Below, piece after piece: positions 48,801 through 61,030 of a stretch of 64,000 nucleotides of DNA. The stretch covers positions 17,414,304 through 17,478,303 of the forward strand of contig OZ234496.1 of assembly GCA_965153455.1 (NCBI GenBank), written 5' to 3'. The notes below the pieces were generated by a model. That model made no database searches. It was not told the DNA's origin and saw only the letters and a list, made by a program, of their open reading frames with translations. This DNA is from Sphagnum compactum. Its lineage: Eukaryota > Bryophyta > Sphagnopsida > Sphagnales. How positions within the stretch are numbered: the first letter of the stretch is position 1; each line of letters begins with the position of its first letter. The position numbers and the translations under genes are program-made.

Positions 48801-51480
48801 AATTAAGAAAGCATTGCAAAGGACTTCGTGTATTCGATTGGAACATAAGGAATTTAGATAGTTTATCAACATAAAGGAGTTGAACATCTTGAATGTGGCA
48901 TTGTGGTCTTGATAAATGGAAAGTAAAAGTAATCCCAACATATGAATAATTTCATTTTAAATAATGGTTGTTGTTTAATAAGTAAAGATGGGAGGGGTTA
49001 AAAGGTAGGAGGTGAAAAGGGAGCAAGGACTCTGTGGTGAGTTAATGTTGGTTGACCAAGGTCAATTTTATAGTTATAGATGGGCTATAATAATAAAACA
49101 AAAAAATTAACTTAATAGATTACAATTGACATAATAGTGGTAGGTTGGAATTAAGTAAGGATTAGTGCGATTGTGTAGTGTTATTTGTTGTTTAGAAAAT
49201 TACAATAAAAGGGTCATAGGTAAAAGCTGAGAAAAAAATAGGGAGTAATAAACAACGAACAAATTTAGGTCAAGCCCCTATTTCTTCATCATAATCACCC
49301 TTGTAAATTAAGTTAAACTAAACCTAGCTAGATTTTTATTCAATGGGTGTACTTAAAAAAGAAGTGAGATTTTAAATAATTATTACTTGTAACATTCTCT
49401 TGGATGTTTTCCAAAAAAGGAAGAATGACCCAAGTCTAAATTTTTTTGCATCTTAATTTTGTGTTGAACATAATTAGTAAAAAACCAAACCAAAACTAGT
49501 TCTAGTTTTGTAACTATAACTTGAATGAAATGTTTTTCCTTTAAGATTAGACCCACAATTAACAAGACGATTTATGTAGATGAATATGTTAGGATTTAGA
49601 AATGATCAGATTTGATCTTCAAAGATGGCATCCAAAACTTTTGGATAATAAACATGCAATCTAATTTGAATTTTTTTTTTAAACTATTAAATAAAACCAA
49701 GGGATCAAAATAAATTGAACCAAAAAAATCAATTTATCTTGAAAAGAAACTAAAACCTATGCGGAGCATATCTTGTCATCTTTGGGTGTATTTTGTTAAA
49801 TAACAATTCATCTACAATTCATGAGGAACAAATGAAAGTTATATGTTACTTCATAGTTGAATGTATTCATGTTAGATTTATGGTGAGGAACTTTAAGGGC
49901 TTAGTTTGGTAGAAATCATCACATGTACCTAGTTGGTTATCAAATTGGAATTGCTCAAATATGCAACCCATTGGCTCCTCCTACCACTATAATACAAGCA
50001 AATCTAGCCTATATCAAAAATATGGATTTTGACAAAGTTGTGCAAACTATAGACATGGAGGCCATAAATTCAAATAGCACAAGATGATGAGACTTTGCCA
50101 CGTATTCTTAAAATGCTAACATATGGATTGGACTCATCTATTGGAAATGTCAAACACAAACTATAAAAAAAGTTTTAACAAATTCAACAAAAACATTATA
50201 CACAATGTTTGAAAATGATGCAAAAGAATTGGAGGAAGTTGCCAAGATTGTTAGTTGATTAGACACAACATCACACTACTATAAAACCTAGTCCTACGCC
50301 ACTACACAATTCCACCCAAATCCAATTTTAATGGAATGGGACTTGTGTCATTCCACTATACATTGATTTTAGTGGATTAGTCTAGTGGAATCATCCAATT
50401 CAACATATGCCTAATGGATTGGACTAACGAAACTTAAGGCCTAGTGGATTTTTCTACTAATCCTATTGGTGATCTAGTGGTATGATGGACTATAGTGGTT
50501 TGGTGTCCTAATGGATTCCATTGGATGTGATCCATGAATGGCTACATTTGGGTGGACATGTGCAATTAATGGAAGCATGTACAATGTAGGAATGTGATGA
50601 CTAATATGTGTATGCATATATAGGTTCATAATTGATTGTGATATTCCATTTTGCATCGTTTAAAACGACATTGGCTTATGGATTTGATTGAACATGCATA
50701 TGCATCCATAGTGGACTAGGTCTAGCCAACATGTGCAAATCTAAATATAACAACAGGATTCAGGCCATAACACAATTGAACCAATGTTCATTGCACATGG
50801 AATTTTTTTAAAATATGTATATTGTTGCAAAATGGGATGGTCCGTATATATAACACAAATGCTCCCCACCATCGAAATGCACATTGCATTCATGACTACA
50901 TTGCACTATTAATCAGTACTGAAAATAATTATACTAATTAGTTATAGTGATTATAGGATAATCATTGGGCCACACAAGGATATTGTTCAAACTGTTAGAA
51001 TATCAATTGCATTGATCAATCTTGACAAGGACCAATGTCACATGGTAAAAACACATGTAACTCAATGTCCGAAAATTAATTTGTTGTTAATGTATGCATG
51101 CAACATTGCACTATCTACTCATTCAACCTCTAGTTGGAATGTGAAGACATAAACCGTAAACCTTAAGACATCTATAGCCATATATATCAGACATGTGCAC
51201 CCATTGACATACATATTGGCAATGGGTGCTATACCAATTGTTGGAACCCAATCATGTCCACCAAATATTTATGATATTAAAAGTTGATATTAATAGGTAT
51301 GGGATAATTATGCCTTTTTGACCACATGTGTGCACCTACAAGGAAAGTAACCAATTTTGCATCAACTTCTATTTTGCATCAGCCACTTAGAACATTAAAT
51401 GCCTACACACAAACATGCATTATTTTGTCATGCCCACAATTTATATATATATATATATACTAGAAATCAATGTTCATTAA
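45811..51480. other. AT-rich intergenic DNA, no gene seen
   Basis: Reading frames up to 110 codons (46986-47318 on +; 48437-48755 on both strands) show no recognised domain. There is a GT run near 46827-46841 and a G run near 46861-46868. Around 50270-50520 there are imperfect TAGTGGAT/TCCACTA words resembling 27640-27790. No RNA gene was found. Confidence 0.5.
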
Positions 51481-54400
51481 CCCAAATTTTCATTAAATGC
51501 CCATTCACATATATGGGATCATGTGCTTCCAAGCAAGTCTAACCATTCTAACCTTAACACTCTAGTGGAATGTGTCTACATCACTAAGGTGGTCTTCCAA
51601 GTGGTTTTGGACAAGTGATGGATTTGCCAATGATAGTGATGGGTCAATCTAGTTTTGTGAGCAATCAACCATAATCACCGCTTAGGCACGCATGGCCATG
51701 AACCATACTCCACTATAAATGGTCGTGTATACATGCTCACAAGCTACTCCTTTTGTGCTTTGATCATCTAATACCATATTTATTACCATGCATTGATTTA
51801 ATTGTCAAGAACAAGATCCAAGTTCACTATATATTGACCATTTATTTAAATAGCCATGAACTCCTACCACAAATAGCTCTAACATTATTCATAACATCAA
51901 GATTGATATCATGAATTCCAAGGTGCTACACAATTGATGATGTACATGCCAATTAATGCATGATATCCCCATATCAAAATAAATATGTTTTAATACATAC
52001 CTTTGATAATTGTCAAATCCAAGCTACCTATTGACCATTTATATAAGTAGTCAACTCCTACCATAGAGACCTCTAACACTATCGATAATGTCAAAACATA
52101 TAAGACCCAAGGTGTTGCATAATTCATGATCACCGGTGCAGAAATGTATAACAAGTTGATGATATATATACAAAGCAAAAGTTTCGACATCATCGATAAT
52201 GTGAGGACCAAGATCCAAGCTACAAATAAAGTTTATTTATGACCTACCAAGTGTCCATTCACATATTTGGGATCATGTGATTCCAACCCTAACCATTCCA
52301 ACCATGGCAATGTTGTGAAATTTGTCCATATCACTAGGGTGCTTACACCAGTGGTTTTGGACAATGTTGAGTGGATCTGCAATGATAATGATTGGTCAAT
52401 CTATGACATCAATCAACCATTATCATCATAATCTTCATGGGTTCATTTCAGATATATCATTCATCTCATTGTCAAAGACCAAACTCAAGATATATTATTG
52501 TGACACTGACTAAAATTTAAATGTATATACGAGTTGACCCAAGATCCAAGCTACAAATGAAACCTATTTATGCTGGCAAATGCCCATTCACATTTGTGAT
52601 ATCATGAACCCTAACCGCAACAAACCATGGCACTCTAGTCAAACGTGTCCATATCACTAGGGTGTTTTCAGTACTTTCAAATTTTATATGATACATACCA
52701 TCAAATTCCTACAATAAAGAGCTTTAACATTATCGATAATGTCAAGACTAAAATCCAATTAGTGTTACACAATTAATCATTTATATATATGCTACTTAAT
52801 GGTCTGTTTTGATACATACCATTGACAATGTCAAGACCAAGATCCAAGTTGGTTATTCACCATTTATATAATTAAGTAGTTGTCATGATCAACTCCTATC
52901 ATAGAAAACTCCAGCATTATCAACAACATCAAGATTAAGATCCAAGGTGTTATGCAATTCGTGATCACCACACCGTTGTGGAAATGTATTGTCCTCATCA
53001 TATGCAAGGCATAGAGTTTTGACACCATCGATAAGTGAAGACCAACATCCAAGTTACAAATGGCCAATGTTGAATGTGTCCATATCACTAGGGTGCTTTC
53101 ACTAATAGTTTTGGACAAATGAGTGGATTTGCCAATGATAATGATTGGTCAATCTATGTCCATATCACTCAACCATTATCATCACTTAGCTAGGCACTTA
53201 TGGCCATGACCCATAATCCATTATAAATCTTGCCACATACATGTTCACAACCTACTAGTATTCTTCATCTACTTCAGTAATAATTTCCATGGGTTCATGA
53301 TCTTTGAATAGATCTGATACCACTTATTTGAATGTGAAGATTAAGATCCAAGATTAGTACAATATACCTAAATATTGGATACCTACATATTTTTACTATC
53401 TTAGAAATTGTTTATTCCTAGAACAAAAATATAAGATATTAGTCTCACCAACGTGAAGTCTAAGATCCAATGTAAACTTGAATGAATATTTGTTGGAGAT
53501 ATTATTCGTCATCCTCTACATGTCATCATGTACAGATGATTAAAGTTCTATTATGATACATACCAAATCAAAATCCTACCATAAAAAAATTCTATAACAT
53601 TATCGATAATGTCAAGACTAAAATCCAATTGTTGTTACACAACCAATTATATATATATATATATATATATAATTTAATGGTTTGTTTTTATACTTACCAT
53701 CAACAATGTCAAGACAAAAATCCAAGTTTGTTGTTCATTATTTGTATAAGTAGTTGTTCACTATGGTAGGAGTACCCTACCATAGAAAGCTTTAACACTA
53801 TCAATAACAAAAAAACTAAAATCCAAGGTGTTTCACAATTCATGATCCCCACACCTTTGTGGAAATGTATCATCCCCATCATATGCAAGGCATAGAATTT
53901 GGACACCATCGACAATGTGAAAACCAAGATCCAAGGTACAAATGGCTTTTGGTTGAATGTGTCCATATAATATCATTAGGGTGTTTTCACTAATGGCTTT
54001 GGACAAACAAATGTATCTGCCAATGATAATGATTGGTCAATCTACCACATCACTTTTGACCATTATCATATGATAATGGTCAAGATGCATCAATTAACTG
54101 AACACTTATGGCCACTTGTAGGCACTTACGGCCATGACCCATAATCCACTCTAAATCTTGCCACATGCATGTTCACAACCTACTCCCCATCTACTTTGGT
54201 AATAATCTTCATGGGTTTATCATCTTTATATAGATATGATACCACTTAAGTTTTTTTGAATGTGAAAACCAAGATCCAAGATTATTGGCTACCTAAATAT
54301 TTTTAGTATTGTCCCTGCAATTGCTTATTCCAGAACTAAAAATCTAGGATGTTAGTCTCACCAACATGAAGTCCAAGATCCAATGTAAACTTGAATGATA

Positions 54401-54768
54401 TAATGAAATATTTGTTGGGGATACTACTTGTCATCATCTATAGCTAATTCAAGTTTATTATGATACATACCATCAATTTCCTACCAAAATTAAAGAGCTT
54501 TAACATTATCATGATGTCAAGACTAGAATCCAATTAGTGTTACACAATTGATCATATATGTGTTATTTATATGTTATTTATTAATTAATGGTCTATTTTG
54601 ATAAATACCATTGATAATGTCAAAACCCAAGATCCAAATTGCCATTTGAACCCTTTATATAATTAAATAGTTGTCATGATCAATTCTAACCATAGAAAGC
54701 TCTAACATTATCCACAATGTCAACACTAAGATGCAAGGTGTTATGTATACACAATCATGATCACCATT
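51480..54768. repeat. tandem array with period about 0.75-0.9 kb, roughly four diverged units
   Basis: Three landmark blocks recur in the same order and orientation. Block A (CATATCACTAGGGTG...TTTTGGACAA...AATGATAATGATTGGTCAAT) lies near 51570, 52332, 53082 and 53966, with a partial copy at 52653. Block B (CATTATCGATAATGTCAAGA) lies near 52730, 53600 and 54500. Block C (AATGTCAAGACCAAGATCCAAG followed by TAGTTGT) lies near 52830, 53700 and 54610. Shorter AAGATCCAAG-type subrepeats recur inside the units. No long reading frame persists. The array ends where the LTR-like sequence begins at 54769. Confidence 0.8.
53648..53671. repeat. (TA)n microsatellite inside the array
   Basis: Perfect TA run of about 11 units within one unit of the tandem array. 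Confidence 0.9.
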
Positions 54769-55310
54769 GTCACGACCTTAACCTTGGGCTTGCTGCTAAA
54801 ACAAAGGCATGGAAAGGTGCGGGCCCATATTGCAATTTGGGAGTCACATTCACACTCTAGGGAGTGCGAAAAAATGTGAAAGAGTGTGAGGGGAATGAGC
54901 CCACACACTTAAGGAATTGGAGATCCTATGGAGTCCTAAATTTTTAGAGAATAATTTGAAGGGCCAAAACTCATTAGATTAAATATTTCCTTATACCATT
55001 AGAAAGCTCCTAAGAATTAGATGTCCAAAATGGGCTTGGATGATTCATTTGAATACTTACAACACAAGTTATGGCCGAAAGAAGAACTAGGAGTCAAAGT
55101 GTCAATTTGATTCTTGACCACTAAAAGTTAGGAATCGCCCTAAATTACATGTGTGTAGTTGATGTGTCATATATCGTTAGAAAGTTCTTGATGAGGGCTA
55201 CAACTTTCTTCAGAACTCGCTTCAATCAAAGTTTGCACAAAAAATTATGGGCCTCCAAAGTGGTGGACACTTTAGAGTACCCAAAATGAATTATTTTGAT
55301 TTTGGAGCCT
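54769..55310 (+). mobile_element. degenerate LTR-type sequence, same family as 59155-60053
   Basis: It starts TGTCACGACC, a typical plant LTR start, and aligns with the reverse complement of the solo LTR at 59155-60053. Shared stretches include CCTTGGGCT, GGGAGTCAC, GTGAAAGAGTGTGAGG against GTAAGAAAGTGTGAGG, ACACAAGTTATGGCC, GACCACTAAAAGT.AGGAATCG and GGGCCTCCAAAGT. The similarity fades by about 55310, so the 3' part is lost or too diverged, and no second boundary or target duplication could be set. It abuts the tandem array directly. Confidence 0.72.
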
Positions 55311-57780
55311 CTTGATGCAAAACTGGTTGCACAATTGGTTTTTTGAAATTGGTGTTCGAATAACAAATGATCAAAGGAAATTTCATCTTTCTTTTTTAGT
55401 CAAATCCTTTGAAATATTTGCATTTGTAGTAAAATGATTAGGGTTTATTACCAAATCTATGCCATTAGGGCATTTGCCACATTTTAGCATTTGCCACTTT
55501 CTATCATCAGGGCTTGTGTCATTCAACTTATATGACTAGGATAGAGTTGGTCTACATCACTTAATCTTGCATCACTCAACACGTGTGACTAAAGTGTCAT
55601 ATGTAATTAAGGCCCATGCCACTCAAGTTTATGTTAGTAAGGCATAGTGTAATATGTCATTAGGGCATTTAAATATATAGTGTCATTGAGGTTTATGTCA
55701 CTTCCAAGCCTATACCACTAAGGCCCATGTCACTTAGCCTATATATGTGAAGTTCATATTGTCCGTAAGGTTTGTGTCACTAAGGTTTCGTGTAACATGT
55801 CACTAAGGCCTATGCCACTAAGGATGTTAGTAAATTGTGTTGGCAGTGAACAATTTGGAGGGAATGTTAACCAAATGTTCGACTACAATAGGCGTCATAT
55901 TTTGAAAGATTAATGTTCATAAAAATGTGAACCTATGTATTGGTTGCACATAACTTGGAGTGAAACTTGACCAAGTGTACTACAACATTTGGTTTGAGAA
56001 TTTTTGGATTAAGGTTCACCAAGTGCACATGATTATGAATTTGGCCTTAAAATTTGAAAAATGATCTCCAAGTGTTAATGTCAATTGTGATTTGTTTATT
56101 GTTTTGGGAGTTCCATGGAACACATTCATTGGTTGGATTATTGAATTCAAACATAAAGAAAGGGGCACAACCATTAGGGTATGACACATTCAATTGTTTC
56201 CAAAGGTTTAAGAACATATATCATATATGAACTATGTGTAGACTTTTTAACATATCATGGTTGTGGGGGCTAGGTTCAGAAAGGAAATAAGTGAAGGTAC
56301 AAAATTGGTTCTCAAACATTGTTGTTGCCTACACCAAGGTGAACAGACCCTCATTACTTAGATGACAATGAAGTTCATATAGATTGAAACTTTGAATAAT
56401 GGAACTTTTATTCAATTATACTTGATATAATAATTCAATCGACAACCCAATAGACAAGTACACATTTTTTTGGGATGGCAATCAGGCTGATATGGGTGGA
56501 TCCAATGTGGCAATGGTGAAATAAAAGTAGATCTTAATTTTTGACATAGTGTTTTTGAACAATAAACCCAACCTTGTAGGAATCTTTGACCATGGTACCA
56601 CACCATTAAACAATACATTAGTGGGTAGTTTTGATAGGGGACTTCAAGTGGGTTTTTACTATGGAATCCAATATACATATTATTATTATTATTATTATAG
56701 GTATGTGATAATTATTTAATTGTGTTGGATTTAGGTAACATGTAAACATTCCATTTTTGAAATAATCAATTAAGTCTAATCGTTCTATTTTTAGTATTGA
56801 AATAATTTTCCAACAAGTTCCAACTCCCCTTCATATGTTTAGTGGGTTGGGCATCAGATTAATAATGTACGACTTTATTCACACCTCAACCATCATGTGC
56901 CATGCCAAGCCTTCTAATGCTGTGTGATAACTAATTTAAACAATGTAACCATTTTCTAGTTAGATTTTTGCAAACAATTATGGGTTTGAAAATATGTGAA
57001 AAAACTATACACATGGGTTCAATATTCCAACAGTGTGATGCAAGTACAATTGTAATTGGATTTTTTATACTTTCAAATGAATGAAACATTAATATGTATT
57101 AATGTGTTTTAATTTTTTTTTAAATTATAGTCACAATCTACTAAAGTTTTCATATAAAAGTATGTTTGAAAATCTGAAAACCTAATCTATTTAGGACATA
57201 TTTTTCATCCATTTTTCTTATATTAAAATTTGTCAAACTTGATATATAACTAACCATAAACTCATAAACTCAATGGAGTGCACCATTGCTTTATTATGAA
57301 AGTGAAAGAAGGTTTGAATAGGCTTTTTCATGTTTATGCCATAAATGTGACTATGATTACTTATATGGGATTTGTTTTGGCATCCTTTACTATGCTTTCA
57401 CCTTAAATTCATGATGGACTTCAAAACCCTTTGTTGGCATGATTGTTTTATGTCATTTATTTGTACTTTGAACTGACCAAAATGTTTGTTGTATGTGTGC
57501 AGGGTGTGAAGGAAGTGAATTGATTATTCCCATTCCTAGGACTCACCTCTTCTTTTTCCATGGTCGATTTTGTTGAGAGGATCTGGGTCCTGCCTCTTCT
57601 TTTTTGTTGGTCGATTTTGTGGAGAATATATGGGTTCTGCTTCTTCTTTCTTACTAGTTGATTATGCCGAAAATATTTTTGATTACTATCTCTCCCCGAT
57701 TCCATTGACAACTTCTTAGGCCCCCTCTGTGATTTTGTGAATCCTTCTCTCTGGTCGAATCTATCTCCAACTGAAAGGCT
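55311..57780. other. intergenic DNA, no gene seen
   Basis: Around 55480-55830 there are many diverged short repeats of CACTAAGGCC/TATGCCACTAAGG type, a decayed minisatellite-like patch. An ATT run lies near 56680-56700. A - strand frame (56412-56678) has no recognised family. Confidence 0.5.
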
Positions 57781-57805
57781 CCTCTCTCTCTCTCTCTCTC
57801 TCTCT
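57781..57805. repeat. (CT)n microsatellite
   Basis: CT run of about 12 units at the start of a pyrimidine-rich stretch extending to about 58110. Confidence 0.92.
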
Positions 57806-57971
57806 TTCTGTTCAATTCCATCTCCAACTCCAAGAATTCACTTTTTAAAATTTTCTTTCACTTCAATTTTGTTTGAACCACCTCTTAAGCTCCCTTTTGT
57901 CTCTAACTTTTTTACTATTTTTTTTTCTCTCACATCGATTTACTTCCTCTCTCTATTTAATTCCTCCTGGA

Positions 57972-58110
57972 CCTCAAACCCCCCTCTCTAAGTTGGAAAA
58001 GTTCTTGAACCTCAAACCCCCCTCTCTAAGTTGGAAAAGTTCTTGAACCTCCAACCCCCCTCTCTAACTTGGAGAGCTTCCTAAACCTCGAACCCCTTCT
58101 TTGGACTTTG
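57972..58110. repeat. 38-bp tandem repeat, about 3.6 copies
   Basis: Units start at 57972, 58010, 58048 and 58086, exactly 38 bp apart (CCTCAAACCCCCCTCTCTAA then GTTGGAAAAGTTCTTGAA). The first two copies are identical by my reading; the third and fourth are diverged. Confidence 0.93.
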
Positions 58111-58743
58111 ATTATCTTGTTGTACCCTCCCTTCTTTTCCCCCACATTTTGTTGTTGGTTAATCAATGGAAGGTTGTTGCAACTGTACTGGAACATGGCC
58201 TTTTGCGAACATCCTTGCCTTTGCTCTTGCTTTAGCTTTTGATTGTGCAGGTGTTGAAATGCCCAAGTTTACACCCCTATACCTTAATGGATGGGCTCTA
58301 TAACCAACTTGGAAGTTTTGGTGAAATTTGTCCCCTACTTCCTTAATTACCACTATAAACCAAACTTAGTTGAAATTTTATTTGTATCGTTTTTCAACTA
58401 GCCTTTCAACTGCTCTATTTGTAGTAGTATGTGAATCTGCTGCACGTCTTCACTTTATTTCCTCCCTTTCCTTTTCTCCTTTGTTCTTTTATTATTTTTG
58501 CTGCTTCTTTGTCCATAACTTTTTTACGCGAAATGTGTAGATATTTGTTAGAAATAACAATGTGGGATTAATTGTAATCAATTATTGTTCTTTCCATCAT
58601 CTCTTCCTTGCAGGCAGATGTGGCAAAGACAGTAGATTTTTTAGGCAAAGTGGAGTTCAACTTCTTGCAAAATGTAACAATTGCTTTTAAAACACATATG
58701 TAGGTTCACCTAGGTTAGCTATGTAATCCATATTAACTTCTAT

Positions 58744-60500
58744 TCATGTATCTCTTAAAATAACAAGATTTTTAAGTTCTTCCACATAGTACCTTGGTGG
58801 TTGCTTTTGTACATCATCATCAAATTTTATTGTAGAAGTCTCCTTTGCAATGCCTATGTTGATCAATTCTATAGATGTTCCATGTTCACCCCAATCTTGA
58901 GTATCATTTAAACCTTCAACAAAGTATTTTACGTTCTTTTCATATAAAGTGATGATGTTGTCTTCTACAATGTATAGTTCACTAGGCTAGTCTTGCCATC
59001 CATAGCCTTTGGATTAAAATTAGGCCAAATTCATGTAACCTTAAACCCATTCTTGATGTTTCTTTTGGACAGAGCTACGTCTAATGCCTTATCTACCCAA
59101 TTTACAAAAGCAATTTTGTTTCGCTCCTTGTAATTATTGTTGACCATGTTATTATGACGCGCTCCCAACTCCTTGCGCGACTCAAATGTGAGTCCAAACA
59201 AAAAACAGCGGAAGAGGAAGAAGTCGGGGCATGCTCCCTAGCTCGTAACACTTTGGAAGGGTAGAGGGGCGTGCTGGAGCTCCGGGATGGGACTAGGAAG
59301 AATGACAAGCATGAACTACTCACACGGACCTACACAAAACCAACACAAAGTGGTTAGTGCATAGTTGCAACACTTTTGGTGCTAGGACGAGCCACGGGCA
59401 ACTCGGATTCATAAGACTCGGACTTGAGGGAAGACACCACCTTCCCCCTTATAGTATATTCTGTGCCTCTCCACAAGGCCCACATCCAAATGACATTTTG
59501 TCTCGGGACTCTCAAGTGGGAGTCCCGAAATTGCCAAAATTGGGATTCCCGCGACTTTGGGGCCCCATAACCTTGTAAGCAGACCTCCGATCGAGATGAG
59601 ATCTGAAGCAAAGTTGTAGCTCTTGTCAAGAGCTTTCCAACACGGTATGTCGCACGCCACCTGCACGCAAGGGAGTCGAGTCGATTCCTGACTTTTAGTG
59701 GTCGGGACCAAACTGCCAATTTGACTCCCGACCCTTCTTTTGGCCATAACTTGTGTTTTAGATGTCCAAATGGGTTATGCAAGCCCATTTTAGACATCCG
59801 CATTCCAAGAGCTTTTCAATGATATAAGGAACTACTCAAGCCATTGAGCATTGACCCTTGAAATCATCTTTTGAAGGTTCGGGAGTCCACCGGGACTCCA
59901 TTTCCCAAAGTGGGAGTTGCCTTGGGAGTGTGAAAGCCTCACACTTTCTTACACTCCTAGGAGCATGCTGTGTGACTCCCGGGCTTCTCTCTTGACCCGC
60001 AACCTTGCAAACCCTTTTGCCTTGGTCACGAGCCCAAGGCTAAGGTTACGACATATTATCTCTTTATTTTTTGAAAGTTGTTTTGAAGGGCTTGAAACAA
60101 CTCACATGTAAAGGTTGCCAAACATGGGAAATGTGTGAAAGTAACGTAATCATATCTAGCCTAAACTGTTGAACTCGTTCTATTGCTTCTAGGTTCACAT
60201 GTGAACCATGCCCATTTATAATTAATAGTAGATGGTTACTTGGAAAACTTCCACATGGAACTGACCTTTCGAAAAATGATAAAAATTCTTTGAATAAAAA
60301 ACTTGTCATCCATGCTTTGGTTTGGACTGCCATACATGTTCCAAATTTGTAATGCTTAATGTAATCATCTCTAATTCTTTCACCTTGAAGGTGCCACAGA
60401 CATTGGCTTTTGGTGGTGTGGAAAGAGGATTCATTCCATTATGCCTGCATGGTTGTCGAAAAGTTGGGTGCTTTCAGTTGAAAGTGACAATAACGTTAGT
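58744..60500 (-). pseudogene. pogo/DDE_1-type DNA transposase, split by a solo LTR
   Basis: Minus-strand remnant of a CENP-B/pogo-like transposase. Upstream of the insertion: LQGERIRDDYI (about 60390-60360), AWMTSFLFKEFLSFF, IINGHGSHVNLEAIE (the DDE-type D-G-H-GSH box), MITLLSHISHVWQPLHVSCF and KPFKTTFKK, then a TAA stop and RDN. After the LTR it resumes as MVNNNYKERNKIAFVNWVDK, ALDVALSKRNIKNGFKVT, a stop, then IWPNFNPKAMDGKTSL. Further on, NDTQDWGEHG and RYYVEELKN look like its C-terminus. Several in-frame stops show that it was already decaying. The N-terminal DNA-binding half was not identified; the sequence upstream is occupied by the kinase foldback. Confidence 0.83.
59155..60053 (-). 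mobile_element. solo LTR (899 bp) with 5-bp target duplication TATTA
   Basis: On the - strand it runs from TGTCGTAACC to GAGCGCGTCA, that is TG...CA. The target duplication TATTA (+ strand) flanks it at 59150-59154 and 60054-60058. Removing the element and one TATTA rejoins the transposase as ...RDN-N-MVNNNYKER, which confirms the boundaries. A TATA-like promoter (ATATACTATAAGGGGG on -) lies near 59450. There is no internal domain, so it is a solo LTR left after recombination. It is GC-richer and better preserved than its host, hence younger. A diverged relative lies at 54769-55310 in the opposite orientation. Confidence 0.92.
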
Positions 60501-60518
60501 TTTCTGGCTCTCTACAAG

Positions 60519-61030
60519 AGTTTATCTTGCAGATCACATTCCATACACTCCATGACTACTACCAGTGCAAACAAATGAGGCAATATCAGTAGTCATGGAG
60601 TGCATGGAATATGATCTACCAGATCTCATTGATCTCAAATTGGAAACGGCCAAGTCTTCTTTGGCGTGCTTTTCAACTTCCAATGTCCGACTTGGGTTTG
60701 AAGAGGGATGAGCACGAAAATCAATTACTGCACAGAGATCTTTAGGCCTCTGATGGTCCAGAAGGTTTTATATTGCAGATCACCGCCATGATTATCAACA
60801 TTGCAGGCAAATGAGGCAATATCAGTAGTCATCCAGTGCATGGAATGTGATCTACCAGATATCATTGATCTTAAAATGGACATGTCCAAGGGTTCTTTGG
60901 GGGTCATTCTCAACTTTCGCACAGATATCTGATGTCACATGTGGTCCATCTGAAGAGTGGTGGCAAAACTGCACTCTTATGGATTCCTGCCCAGAGATCT
61001 GAATGCCTCTAGCATCCTAATCTGAGTGGG
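60519..61030 (+). pseudogene. tandem fragments of a protein-kinase pseudogene
   Basis: Two units about 240 bp apart resemble a short kinase segment. Unit 1 (about 60572-60710) reads TNEAISVVMECMEYDLPDLI then DLKLETAKSS; unit 2 (about 60808-60920) reads ANEAISVVIQCMECDLPDII then DLKMDMSKGS. These match VSVVMHAYRGDLRNLIDKRM of the intact kinase at 36.4 kb. Each unit is followed by a ruined catalytic loop: CACAGAGATCTTTAGGCCTC at about 60731 (HRDL-stop-AS) and AGAGATCTGAATGCCTCTAG at about 60992 (RDLNAS). Stops and frameshifts exclude a product. Unit 1 also forms the hairpin listed separately. Confidence 0.75.
60531..60617. repeat. 30-bp near-perfect foldback hairpin over a kinase segment
   Basis: The left arm 60531-60560 is complementary to the right arm 60588-60617 with only two mismatches by my reading; the loop is 27 nt. 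The right arm is the sense kinase segment (VVMECMEYDL); the left arm is its antisense. The size and shape resemble a young plant microRNA precursor formed by inverted duplication of a gene piece. Confidence 0.82.

Noticed and set aside
51480-54768. CRISPR-like array
   Set aside because: Units are 0.75-0.9 kb, diverged and in a plant genome; there are no short identical repeats with unique spacers.
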